Shown: in pieces, positions 7,759 through 15,966 of the stretch
Layout: each line of letters begins with the position of its first letter
How positions within the stretch are numbered: the stretch's first letter is position 1
Assembly (NCBI GenBank): GCA_900770655.1
Contig: CAAGLA010000059.1
Span: forward strand, 1-20,378
Length of the DNA stretch: 20,378 nt
Reading direction: 5' to 3'
Source: Bacteroidaceae bacterium
Lineage (GTDB): Bacteria > Bacteroidota > Bacteroidia > Bacteroidales > Bacteroidaceae
Made by a program: the position numbers and the translations under genes
The notes under the pieces: model-generated
The model's input: only the letters and a program-made list of their open reading frames with translations
What the model was told of the DNA's origin: nothing
The model's database searches: none

Positions 7759-10700
7759 ATGAAGAAAAATTTATTTCTGACTTGTGCTTTGGCACTCTTC
7801 GCAGTCGTAGGTGTTTCTGCCCAGAACTGGAGCCGTACATTGGCTACCGGTACTGCCGGTGAGTTGCTCGAAAACAACCAGTACCGTGCCGAAACATCTT
7901 TGATTCAGAATGCCGGTGCAACCGGTGTGCGTTACACTGTTATGCAAACCGGTGGAACAAACCAAATCAAAGGTGGTGGTCCTACTTTTGCTTTGGGTGA
8001 AATGATCGTCCTCGACGCAGCCGGTGACACAATCTCTTACACCGTTACATCTAATGCCGACCACAACACAATGGGTGGCGCCGGCAGCGACGGTGCCGGT
8101 ATGCCCGCTTTGAACGACGGTGACATCTCTACCTACTTCCACTCTACTTGGAGTGCTCAGGCTCCTAACGAGTATCACTACATTGAGTTGACATTCGAGA
8201 AAACTATCGACGCGTTCCAGCTTGTATGGTACACCCGTCCTACCAATGCCAACAACCGTCCTTTGGTTATCGGTCTCACAAACCCCGGTGTAACATTTAC
8301 CGAGAATATGCTCTATGCAGAATATGAATTCTCTCTTGGTGAAAAGGCTACAGCCGACGACATCGCTGCCGGTGGTGCTTTCTCATTCTATGTAGAAGGC
8401 CCTGCTGAGTATGGCGATACAGAGGGTAACGGTAACGTATTCGTCTCTCTGAGCGGTTATAGCACAGGCTCAAATGCAGTGGCAAGCCCAACCACAATGG
8501 TTCAGCTTATCCCCGGTAAGGATGGTAAGTTCATCCTTTACCAGCCTGTTTTGGATACATACTATGGTAACCCCGACCGCTGGCAAGACGGCTACAATGG
8601 CTCGAACGGTTGGTTGCGTGCATACAGCGAAGGCTGGACACTTGGTATGTTCGAAATCACTCCGGTTGCAAACGGTGACTTCGAAATTACAACATACGTA
8701 ACACGCCAGTGGAAAGACAACGCTTGGATTAACTACGATGCTCCACTAAAGGTTTGGGTTGGTTACGATATGCGTGGTAGTCTTAAGATTTTCCCCGAGT
8801 CGGAAAAGAATTTGCTTGTTGCAGGAGATTATGAATCAGGTGCATTCCACCTTCCTGTAGACTTCAGCTTTACAATATACAAGGCTAACGTAAACAAGGA
8901 GTTGGTTCCGCCTATCACAGGTGCGCAACTTTGTGCCGATGTCTTGACAAAGACTATTGAAACAGCAAATGCGAAGTCTGAGGAGTATGCCGAATATGCT
9001 GACTATGATGCAGATTTTGGCTATTTGACATTGTTGGCAACTGAAATATCTGAAGCAGAGGCTGCTATCGCTGCCGAAGATGTTGCAGGTGCTTTCGAGG
9101 CAAAAGCAGAACTTGAAGCTGCTTATGCTTGTGTGGCTTCTCTCAAAGCTTACTATTACGCTGAATTGACAGAAGAATTATATGCTGAAATGGAAAATGT
9201 AGGTGTAGTTAATCCTCCTTACACACAGGCTATGACCGGCAAATATACAGCAGAGTCTAAAGCTATAGTAGAACAAATAGAAGAGATTGTAGGAGGTATC
9301 GTCAATAATGATATTATAGACGGAGTGCCTTCGGATGGTGTTTCTGTTTCAACTATCGAGGCAAAGTATTCTCAAATAGAATCTCTCATAGCTTCGTTCT
9401 ATAATTCAAAGCTTAACTTCTCTGAATTCCCCGAAATTGTAAGCGATATTCCTGCCGACAACTTCCCATACAGCGAGCTTCCTAACAACGCAGTTTGGAA
9501 GAAGAACGTTGTTCTTGCCGAAGGCGTAAACGGTGTACGTTTGACATTCCTCGACCGCCACATCGGTACAGCCGGCGACGGCGGCAACTTCCCAATGATT
9601 GCTATCGGTGAGCTTAAGATTTACGATGCAAACGGTACAGAGGTTACTCTTGCAGCAGAAAACTTCGAGGCTAACTATACCGAAACACAGGAAGGCTTCG
9701 AGTCTACAGTAGCTCGTCTTTGCGACGGCAACTTTGCTGCTCAGGGTTACTACCACTCTCCGTGGAGCGGCAGTGAGCCTCAGGAGTACATTTGGATTGA
9801 CATTGAATTCCCGGCAGAAATGGCTCAGTTTACAATTGAGGTATACAGCCGCGACAAGTCAACATCACAGGGTCAGGTATCTCTCTTCCCCAAGAAGGTT
9901 GCCATTACAAAGGTTAACGAGGGCTACGACCCGCTTCTCTTTGAGCCTAACCCATACAATGTATTTGTAGGCGAGAAGGTTGCAAATGTAAGCGATATAA
10001 CAGCCGATGGCCTTTATGTAATCAAGGGCTTGCTCAATACTCAGGAAGTTTACACAGCCGACGAGGATGGTTACATCACTCTCGAAGGTGGCGAAGGTTC
10101 TGCTTCTTACTATCACGGTGTGAGCCGCTTCCACGCTAATTCAGCCGCAGTGCGTGCCGACGGTGTTTACCGCTTCGTTCCTAACGGTGACGGTACATTC
10201 AAGGCTCTCAACCTCGGCTTGGCTAAGTACTGGCCTTCTACAGAGGCTACAGGCTTTGTTGGCAACGGCACTACATTCGAGACCGAAAAGGCTGCAAACA
10301 TCACTGTAGTTCCTTCTACAAACATTGAAGGTGCGTTCGTTATGTACGAGAAAATTGAAGGCCTTACAACAAAGGTTGCCGGCGATAGCATTGACACAGA
10401 CGCAGACGGTGTATTTGATGCTGTAGGTGACACTGTTACATACAACACTCCATACGTAGTATTTATGGACTGGTACAGCGGTTTGGCTACACGTCCGGTT
10501 AAGGATCCTCAGCCGATTGTAGACAAGGAGGTTTCAGATTCTTGGGGCGACAAGCAGTGCTTCAACAAGGCTAACGGTGAAGGTGAGTGGGAAATCTACA
10601 AGGTTACAATGGATAACCCGGACTTCTTCTACTTGACTAACTTGACAGGTGCATTCGATGAACTTGGTCTCATCGTAGGTACAGACCCGGGCTGTGTATC

Positions 10701-11514
10701 TAACCTCGGTGCTCTTAAAGGTGTTCTTGCTACAGGTCAGCAGGTAGTTGCCGACTCTGCATACGCCGACGCTCCCGCAGCAGCTGCTGCTCTTGCAAAG
10801 GAAATTGCAGCTGTAGCTAACCTTGAGAAGAACCCAATGGAAGAGGGTGTTTATCAGATAGTTTCTGCTAACCCTGACTTCGCTAAGAACAACAAGACTA
10901 TGGCTCTCTACGCCACTGCAGACGAAGCCGGCGCTTCTACTTTTGGTTGGAAGGCTCTTGAAGAGGGTAACATTGAGTTCTACTTCCACTTCACAAAGTC
11001 GGAAAATGCTCTCGACTTCGTAGCCGGCGGTACAATTACTGAAGAGCAGAAAGACTTGCTCTATGCTATTAAGGCTATTGCTACATACGAAGGCGCTACT
11101 CCATACTATATTGGTGAGAGTGCTGAACAGTCTGCACAAATAGACTTGATTTCTGACGCTTGGAGCGATTACCTCGTGCTTGGTGCTAATGGTTCTGCAT
11201 TCAGCTTTAGACTTGCAGGCAAGGGTGCAGGCTTCAGCATCCACGCTAACGGTCACGGTGGCGGTGCAGGCAATAGCGGTAACATCGTTTATTGGGACGG
11301 TGGAGCCGGTGCTTCACAGTGGTACTTGAGAAAGGTAGACTACGACCTTGAGACATCTATCGAAGACCTCGTTGTTGAGGGTACAGAGGTAGTTTCTGTA
11401 GCTTACTTCACACCTGCCGGTGCTGCTATACCTGCTCCGGTTGAGGGTATCAACATTGTTGTTACAGTTTATGCTAACGGCGTTGTTGAAACTAAAAAGG
11501 TACTTGTTAAGTAA
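7759..11514 (+). CDS. Secreted protein with two discoidin-like (F5/8 type C) regions and T9SS-type tail, 1251 aa
   Basis: A signal peptide (MKKNLFLTCALALFAVVGVSAQ) is followed by a first discoidin-like region (about 25-175, with NDGDISTYFHSTWS and PNEYHYIELTF), a beta-rich region (about 190-375), a helical stretch (about 385-560) rich in Ala and Glu, and a second discoidin-like region (about 570-735, with CDGNFAAQGYYHSPWS and PQEYIWIDIEF). The shared S-x-W-S-x3-P-x-E-Y motif indicates internal duplication. Two further lectin-like beta stretches precede the tail FTPAGAAIPA...VETKKVLVK, which resembles a type-A sorting domain. No catalytic motif is seen, so it is probably a carbohydrate- or glycoprotein-binding surface protein. 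Codon use (GGT, GCT, AAC, ATC, CGT) looks biased as in highly expressed genes. Placed head-to-head with the M60 peptidases, it may act with them; that is inference. Confidence 0.85.
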   Translation: MKKNLFLTCALALFAVVGVSAQNWSRTLATGTAGELLENNQYRAETSLIQNAGATGVRYTVMQTGGTNQIKGGGPTFALGEMIVLDAAGDTISYTVTSNADHNTMGGAGSDGAGMPALNDGDISTYFHSTWSAQAPNEYHYIELTFEKTIDAFQLVWYTRPTNANNRPLVIGLTNPGVTFTENMLYAEYEFSLGEKATADDIAAGGAFSFYVEGPAEYGDTEGNGNVFVSLSGYSTGSNAVASPTTMVQLIPGKDGKFILYQPVLDTYYGNPDRWQDGYNGSNGWLRAYSEGWTLGMFEITPVANGDFEITTYVTRQWKDNAWINYDAPLKVWVGYDMRGSLKIFPESEKNLLVAGDYESGAFHLPVDFSFTIYKANVNKELVPPITGAQLCADVLTKTIETANAKSEEYAEYADYDADFGYLTLLATEISEAEAAIAAEDVAGAFEAKAELEAAYACVASLKAYYYAELTEELYAEMENVGVVNPPYTQAMTGKYTAESKAIVEQIEEIVGGIVNNDIIDGVPSDGVSVSTIEAKYSQIESLIASFYNSKLNFSEFPEIVSDIPADNFPYSELPNNAVWKKNVVLAEGVNGVRLTFLDRHIGTAGDGGNFPMIAIGELKIYDANGTEVTLAAENFEANYTETQEGFESTVARLCDGNFAAQGYYHSPWSGSEPQEYIWIDIEFPAEMAQFTIEVYSRDKSTSQGQVSLFPKKVAITKVNEGYDPLLFEPNPYNVFVGEKVANVSDITADGLYVIKGLLNTQEVYTADEDGYITLEGGEGSASYYHGVSRFHANSAAVRADGVYRFVPNGDGTFKALNLGLAKYWPSTEATGFVGNGTTFETEKAANITVVPSTNIEGAFVMYEKIEGLTTKVAGDSIDTDADGVFDAVGDTVTYNTPYVVFMDWYSGLATRPVKDPQPIVDKEVSDSWGDKQCFNKANGEGEWEIYKVTMDNPDFFYLTNLTGAFDELGLIVGTDPGCVSNLGALKGVLATGQQVVADSAYADAPAAAAALAKEIAAVANLEKNPMEEGVYQIVSANPDFAKNNKTMALYATADEAGASTFGWKALEEGNIEFYFHFTKSENALDFVAGGTITEEQKDLLYAIKAIATYEGATPYYIGESAEQSAQIDLISDAWSDYLVLGANGSAFSFRLAGKGAGFSIHANGHGGGAGNSGNIVYWDGGAGASQWYLRKVDYDLETSIEDLVVEGTEVVSVAYFTPAGAAIPAPVEGINIVVTVYANGVVETKKVLVK

Positions 11515-11537
11515 GTAATTGACAAAAAATATAAACG

Positions 11538-11574
11538 AAAGTGGCGGTCACGTGACCGCCACTTTTTTGTTTTT
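11538..11574 (+). terminator. Strong intrinsic terminator after the 1251-residue gene
   Basis: A perfect palindrome AAAGTGGCGGTCAC/GTGACCGCCACTTT (11538-11565) is followed by TTT-G-TTTTT. It lies 24 nt after the stop codon and isolates the upstream gene from the ATPase cassette. Confidence 0.92.
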
Positions 11575-11595
11575 AAATATAGAATGCTATATTTG
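11566..11595 (+). promoter_or_regulatory. Upstream promoter candidate for the FtsK-like cassette
   Basis: TTTG at 11566-11569 (within the terminator tail) is followed after 18 bases by TATATTTG at 11588-11595, a full TAnnTTTG match. The leader to the ATG at 11700 would be about 98 nt. Confidence 0.5.
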
Positions 11596-11631
11596 TGTCT
11601 ACAGAAAATGTTTTTATTGCTGTAGATTTTA

Positions 11632-11639
11632 TATATTTG
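11632..11639 (+). promoter_or_regulatory. Second -7 box candidate for the FtsK-like cassette
   Basis: A second TATATTTG, identical to the one 44 bases upstream, would place the start near 11646 and give a leader of about 54 nt. No TTTG is found at -33, so the first candidate may be stronger. Confidence 0.4.
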
Positions 11640-11699
11640 CCGTTGCATAACATTCTTATGTGACAAAATCTATAGTTTGATGAGTTTAATTGGTTTAGG

Positions 11700-14243
11700 A
11701 TGGTAAAAGCAACTGACCTATATGAAAAATACGAGAGAACACTCTCCTGCTCCGATATATATGTAGAAAACTTCTCCGAAAACTCACATTTCCCGTTTGA
11801 AGGTGTGTGCATTGGTGAACTTGAAACAGAGACAGGGGGTAAGTTGCCGGCGATTATTCCGCTTGCCGAAACCGGCGGGTTGTGTTTCTTGTCGCACGGC
11901 GGTAACCGTACCGAAGTGAATGAAACAATACAGGCAATGCTGCTTAGAATTGTTGCGTCGTTGCCTGCCGGTATGTGTAAACTGCATCTCTACGATGGCG
12001 CCGATCTTGGTGCGAATCTTATAACTCTCTCGGGGTTAGACAAGAAAATTATAGGTTCGGGTATCGTTTCAAACGAGAGTAAACTATTGAACCTTTTGGT
12101 TACACTGCAGGAGCATATCCCAAACGTAATACAAAAGGTATTGGGGTACAAGTATGCTAACTATTCTCTTGTTGAGTATAACAAAGAGAATCAGGAAAAT
12201 ATGTGCCCGTATAATTTCTTGGTCATAACAGACTATCCCAAGACACTCAGCAAGTCGCATTTTACGGCGCTTGAACATATTCTTAAGAACGGAAAACGTG
12301 CCGGTGTATATGTAATTATGAGTTTCGACTCTACATACTGCGTGGAGGGCACTCTGCTCGAAGATGTTCCTTATATGTCTGTATTGAACCAGTGTACAAC
12401 AATATACGAAACAGGAGGTTCATATCATATAAAGAATATAACCCACGAGTCTCTTTTTCGTCGTTTCAAACTTAAACTTGATACCTCGTATCTAAGAATA
12501 AATGTCGACAAATTGTTGGCTTTAATTGCGTCGAAATATGAAGAGAAACCTACTATGTCCGTAGCTCCGCTCTTCGATTATCTGCCCCCTGTGGAAAAAT
12601 GGTGGAATGCGAACAGCGCCAAGGAAGCATCAATTCCGTTCGGTATATCGGCAATGAACAAGATTATAGATCTTAAAATTACGCAGGTAGACAAGCAAAA
12701 TACTGCTATGGTCATTGGTGGCTCAGGTTCGGGTAAGAGCGTTTTCCTTCATTCTTTAATATGCAATGCTGTTACAAAATACTCGCCCGATGAACTAAAT
12801 CTATACCTTATAGACTTCTCGGGTGTGGAATTTAACCGTTATGTGATTAACAATCTGCTGCACGCCCGTGTAATAGCCCCTGAGGCAGAACGTGAATTCG
12901 GTGTCTGCGTACTAAGAGAACTTGTTGCAGAAGGTACAAGGCGTATGGAGATATGTCGTAGCTACAATGTGAGCAATATTGTGGAACTTAGAGCAAAAGA
13001 CAGTTCTATTGTTATGCCGCGATTGGTGGTTATAATCGATGAGTTCCAGAAGTTTTTTGAAATAGAGAACGATGCGATAAGCCGCGAGGCAAATGTAAAG
13101 ATAAATATTATCATTAAGGAGTATCGTAAGTTCGGCATTAATCTAATTCTTGCTACACAGGCTTTGCCGTCTTCTTCTATTTTGCCAAGAGACCAAATTG
13201 CTAACCGTGTAGTCTTTGGCAGTTCTCCTTCGGACTTCAATACCCTGTTGCCGGGTTTCTCGAAAATGCCGGAATTGACCAATGGCCGTTGTATCTACAA
13301 CAGTGCCTCGGGTGCTATGTCGGCCAATAACAATGCTCTTGGTTTCTTTGTTACGTCGCAAGATGTAGAGGAACTTATGAAAAAAATGGACAGCCTCTCA
13401 AAAGAGCGTAAGTTTACTGCTGTTGCCAATAAGGTTATATTTCGTGGTAGTGAACTCCCGGATTTTGCATCACGCAGAACGGAGAAAGGCCATTCTGTTC
13501 CGGTAGAACATCCTATGGAGGTCGGGCTCTATCTTGGCGAGTCTATCGCTATAAATAAAGCCGATGTCTGTGCCGTACTGCGTAAGGAGAATGGAAACAA
13601 TCTGCTTGTTATAGGCGGAGAACCCGATGTGGCTCTTAGAATAGCATATTATGCTACGGTCTCTGCAACGACTGCGCACACCGATATGTCGGCGAAATTC
13701 AGGGTCTTGAATTTTATAAGGTACAACGATACCCTCGATGCCGAAGTAAACGCAGTCTTCGCTTCTATTCCTTTCGACAGCGCTGTATTGTCGAAGGCTG
13801 CCGATATAGATGCCGAGCTCAGGGCTATAAGAGATGAAATAGAGGCTCGCCTGAATGATGAGGAACGCCCTGACAACCATATTTACATTGCGATATATTC
13901 TTTCCAGCTTGCAAGAATGTTCAATAAGGTGGAACGCCGCAGGGGTGACGAGGGCATAGATTGTGCCCCGTTGCTGGACTATATACTCAGGAACGGCCCG
14001 GCGGTGGGTGTCTTTACCATTTTGCAATGCGATAATTTGAATAGCTTGACAAAAGTGGGTCTTTCGCTCCAGCAATTCTCGTACAGAGTTGCACTGCAGA
14101 TGACCGAAGAGGATTCGAACAGGGTTATGGGCTCTTATATTGCAAATAAACTATATGCCCCTGACAAACCTAATTCAGTCTTCAGAGGCTATTTCCGTGA
14201 TAACAACAGAAACGTGGATATTAAATTTAAACCATATAAATAA
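11700..14243 (+). CDS. FtsK/SpoIIIE (EssC-like) three-module ATPase, 847 aa
   Basis: Three RecA-like modules are visible. Module 1 (about 40-270) lacks a P-loop but has LPAGMCKLHLYDGADLG (88-104) and EHIPNVIQK (138-146); these match a motif set I recall from large bacterial FtsK-like ATPases (P-P-G near D-P-x-x-L-G, then E-H-x-x-N-V-I-Q-K). Module 2 (about 300-560) has an intact Walker A GGSGSGKS (340-347), Walker B VVIIDEF with D447-E448, and a LILATQALPSSS segment typical of FtsK-family sensors. Module 3 (about 575-847) is degenerate: the P-loop position reads GGEPDVAL (from 639), with no GK[ST]. No transmembrane segment, FHA domain or dif-recognition gamma domain is seen, unlike EssC or chromosomal FtsK. 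It heads a six-gene operon and overlaps the next gene by one base (TAATG). Likely the motor of a T7SS-like or conflict system acting on the small W-x-D proteins beside it. Confidence 0.85.
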   Translation: MVKATDLYEKYERTLSCSDIYVENFSENSHFPFEGVCIGELETETGGKLPAIIPLAETGGLCFLSHGGNRTEVNETIQAMLLRIVASLPAGMCKLHLYDGADLGANLITLSGLDKKIIGSGIVSNESKLLNLLVTLQEHIPNVIQKVLGYKYANYSLVEYNKENQENMCPYNFLVITDYPKTLSKSHFTALEHILKNGKRAGVYVIMSFDSTYCVEGTLLEDVPYMSVLNQCTTIYETGGSYHIKNITHESLFRRFKLKLDTSYLRINVDKLLALIASKYEEKPTMSVAPLFDYLPPVEKWWNANSAKEASIPFGISAMNKIIDLKITQVDKQNTAMVIGGSGSGKSVFLHSLICNAVTKYSPDELNLYLIDFSGVEFNRYVINNLLHARVIAPEAEREFGVCVLRELVAEGTRRMEICRSYNVSNIVELRAKDSSIVMPRLVVIIDEFQKFFEIENDAISREANVKINIIIKEYRKFGINLILATQALPSSSILPRDQIANRVVFGSSPSDFNTLLPGFSKMPELTNGRCIYNSASGAMSANNNALGFFVTSQDVEELMKKMDSLSKERKFTAVANKVIFRGSELPDFASRRTEKGHSVPVEHPMEVGLYLGESIAINKADVCAVLRKENGNNLLVIGGEPDVALRIAYYATVSATTAHTDMSAKFRVLNFIRYNDTLDAEVNAVFASIPFDSAVLSKAADIDAELRAIRDEIEARLNDEERPDNHIYIAIYSFQLARMFNKVERRRGDEGIDCAPLLDYILRNGPAVGVFTILQCDNLNSLTKVGLSLQQFSYRVALQMTEEDSNRVMGSYIANKLYAPDKPNSVFRGYFRDNNRNVDIKFKPYK

Positions 14244-14515
14244 TGGGTGGTATAATTAACGATTATGAAAGTGTGAGAAGGTTCAGAGGCGACCTCCTCG
14301 ATACTGTAGGGCAGCTCAGAGAACAGCTGAGAAAAACAGAATATGCAATGGACGAAGTGGCTGAATCTTGGAAGGATGCGCAGTTCAAGAAATATGAAAA
14401 GGAGTTTACGGCCGACAAGGAACTGATAGAGCCTTTGTGTAAGGATATCGAAGCTTTTGAATCGGAAGTTCTTTGTCCTCTGCAGAATATACTTGAAAAA
14501 TATTGTAATCTATAA
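14243..14515 (+). CDS. WXG100-like small helical protein with W-x-D motif, 90 aa
   Basis: The length and the two-helix pattern with a Trp turn near the middle (W43-K-D45-A-Q-F48) resemble WXG100/ESAT-6 proteins, but Asp replaces Gly in W-x-G. The following helix reads F-K-K-Y-E-K-E-F and then D-K-E-L-I. The next gene has the same pattern, so the two are paralogues. The ATG overlaps the stop of the ATPase gene (TAATG), implying translational coupling. There is no signal peptide or membrane segment. A Y34-x3-E38 pattern is present but not at the C-terminus, where WXG100 export signals usually sit. Likely substrate or structural partner of the ATPase; no database family could be checked. Confidence 0.75.
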   Translation: MGGIINDYESVRRFRGDLLDTVGQLREQLRKTEYAMDEVAESWKDAQFKKYEKEFTADKELIEPLCKDIEAFESEVLCPLQNILEKYCNL

Positions 14516-14526
14516 ACCTGCTTGTT

Positions 14527-14823
14527 ATGTTTTCAAACTCTGGTTCGTATGTCAGTTCTGAAGCTCTGATAAATCTTCAGAGCGAACTGAATGCGCTTTC
14601 GCGAAATTTGGAAGAATTGTATGAAACCCTATCCGATGCAATATCATCGGTCAATGAGGATTGGTGCGATAGTAAATTCGAGGAATTTGAACAGGAATTC
14701 CGTTCGAGTAAAGAATTGATACTCGAACTGTCGGAAAAGTATGACGAATGGGCGAACGGTTATTTGCCTCCTCGCATAGAAACTATAATGGAAGCCGAAA
14801 AATTACGTATGGGCATTAAGTGA
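14527..14823 (+). CDS. Second WXG100-like small helical protein with W-x-D motif, 98 aa
   Basis: This protein aligns with the preceding 90-residue one over W46-C-D48-S-K-F51-E-E-F54-E-Q-E-F58 and then S-K-E-L-I. Shared pattern: W-x-D-[AS]-x-F-x-x-[YF]-E-x-E-F. It has predicted helices on either side of the motif and no signal peptide or membrane span. It begins 11 nt after the previous stop and its TGA overlaps the next ATG (TGATG). WXG100 proteins often act as a pair of paralogues forming a heterodimer, which would fit these two adjacent genes; dimerisation is inferred. Confidence 0.75.
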   Translation: MFSNSGSYVSSEALINLQSELNALSRNLEELYETLSDAISSVNEDWCDSKFEEFEQEFRSSKELILELSEKYDEWANGYLPPRIETIMEAEKLRMGIK

Positions 14824-15611
14824 TGGGAGACAGTCGTGCACATATATTGGATACCTATTGCTTGACAAGGCTTAGTGGCACTCTTAATGGGTGCATTGGT
14901 GATTTAACCCGGGTGCGCAACGATGTAGCCGAATACTTGGTGCTGTTCTTGGAAAGTCTTGACAGGAAAATAGAGGTAGCCCGTGAGGAACTGGAAGCTA
15001 TCGATGAGGAACTGGAAATTGCCGAAGAAAATCTTTCGGCAATTAAAGATAGACAGGAATGGGACGATGAGAAAAAAGAGTATGTACCCGATTGCTCCCG
15101 CGAAGAATCTGTTGTAGAGAGGTTGCGTAACAGGCGTTATCGCTGTGCTGAAAGGAATAGGGAGGCTGAGTCCATTGTAAATGACTGCAAACGTGCTATA
15201 GATGAATACAAACAGCCGGGCAGTGCCTTCGGCTACTCAGGCGGGGAAGGGGTAATAGATAATATTACAGGAACATATATGCCGCAGGCTATTGCTAAAC
15301 TGAATGAAATATATGATGTTACGCAGGAGTACCTGAAACTAAGAATGGGTATCGGGAACAAGGGTGCAACCTCTATGGCTGCAGCTTCTTTCTCTCACCA
15401 AAGCAAGGCAATGCGCTTTGTGAAGGGTGAAGGTGTTGTGGCTTCTTTAATTGATAGCGGGAAGTCTAAAGCAACCCGTTTCAAAGATGGTGAAGATTTG
15501 CTTAAAAGAGAAATTGCGCAAACTGGTAGTGCTGCCGGTTTCTTTTGCCCTAACTGCAAGCGCCCGCGTATAGCGTGTGTGTGCCCTAAGGGAAACGAAC
15601 GTGAACGGTAA
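14823..15611 (+). CDS. Coiled-coil protein with tandem 21-residue repeat and C-terminal Cys4 knuckle, 262 aa
   Basis: A long charged helical region (about residues 30-130, rich in Glu, Arg and Lys) suggests coiled coil. Near the end, two 21-residue units begin at S194 and S215 and share S-K-A-x-R-F-x2-G-E. The C-terminus holds C242-x2-C245-x6-C252-x-C254, a likely zinc knuckle. I start at ATG 14823, overlapping the previous TGA; a GTG three bases upstream is also open but less likely. No signal peptide or membrane span is seen. I recognise no family. Position inside the operon suggests an adaptor, or an exported substrate with a helical N-terminus. Confidence 0.8.
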   Translation: MGDSRAHILDTYCLTRLSGTLNGCIGDLTRVRNDVAEYLVLFLESLDRKIEVAREELEAIDEELEIAEENLSAIKDRQEWDDEKKEYVPDCSREESVVERLRNRRYRCAERNREAESIVNDCKRAIDEYKQPGSAFGYSGGEGVIDNITGTYMPQAIAKLNEIYDVTQEYLKLRMGIGNKGATSMAAASFSHQSKAMRFVKGEGVVASLIDSGKSKATRFKDGEDLLKREIAQTGSAAGFFCPNCKRPRIACVCPKGNERER

Positions 15612-15628
15612 TTATAAACAAAAATTGT

Positions 15629-15931
15629 ATGCCGGATTTTGTAACACAGGCTCAAATTGTGCAGAAGATTGTTGAGTCGCAGGCAGATATTGTAACTCCT
15701 CAATGGAACGACTCTGTAAAGGAGCGTTTCTTCTCAGACCATTTGGACAAATGCAAGGAGAGTATGAATAGTTATCTTAACGGCGGTATGTATATGAGAG
15801 GTATGGGGCTTGTGAATTTAATGGATTATCTCTCTGAAAATATGGCAAAACTCGACCGCTTGTTGGGCTCTACGGGTGGCGCTGAGCATAGCGCAGACGA
15901 AGGTTTCGATTGTGGCGTTAAGTGGGAGTGA
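15629..15931 (+). CDS. Third small W-x-D helical protein, 100 aa
   Basis: A helix-turn-helix-sized protein with P-Q-W26-N-D28-S-V-K-E-R-F-F, sharing the W-x-D-S turn with the two paralogues upstream but otherwise diverged. The second half (N-L-M-D-Y-L-S-E-N-M-A-K-L) is predicted helical, and the C-terminal tail after residue 80 is Gly/Asp/Glu-rich. It starts 17 nt after the previous stop. No signal peptide. Likely a further WXG100-like component or chaperone of the cassette; weaker than the other two. Confidence 0.7.
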   Translation: MPDFVTQAQIVQKIVESQADIVTPQWNDSVKERFFSDHLDKCKESMNSYLNGGMYMRGMGLVNLMDYLSENMAKLDRLLGSTGGAEHSADEGFDCGVKWE

Positions 15932-15966
15932 TGTTTTTTTGAGGTTATATATATTGTAGTTTTACT

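Noticed and set aside
10534..11256. 240-codon minus-strand frame
   Set aside because: It is antisense to the well-supported secreted protein, is Cys/Ser-rich without domain signals, and arises from codon bias of the real gene.
13470..14075. 201-codon minus-strand frame
   Set aside because: It is antisense inside the third module of the FtsK-like ATPase, with no recognisable motif.
11700..14243. Chromosomal FtsK DNA translocase
   Set aside because: There are no N-terminal membrane helices, no linker and no C-terminal gamma domain; it has three RecA-like modules and small helical partners instead.
14820..14822. GTG start for the 262-residue protein
   Set aside because: The ATG immediately following overlaps the previous stop (TGATG) in the same way as other genes of the operon and is the simpler start.
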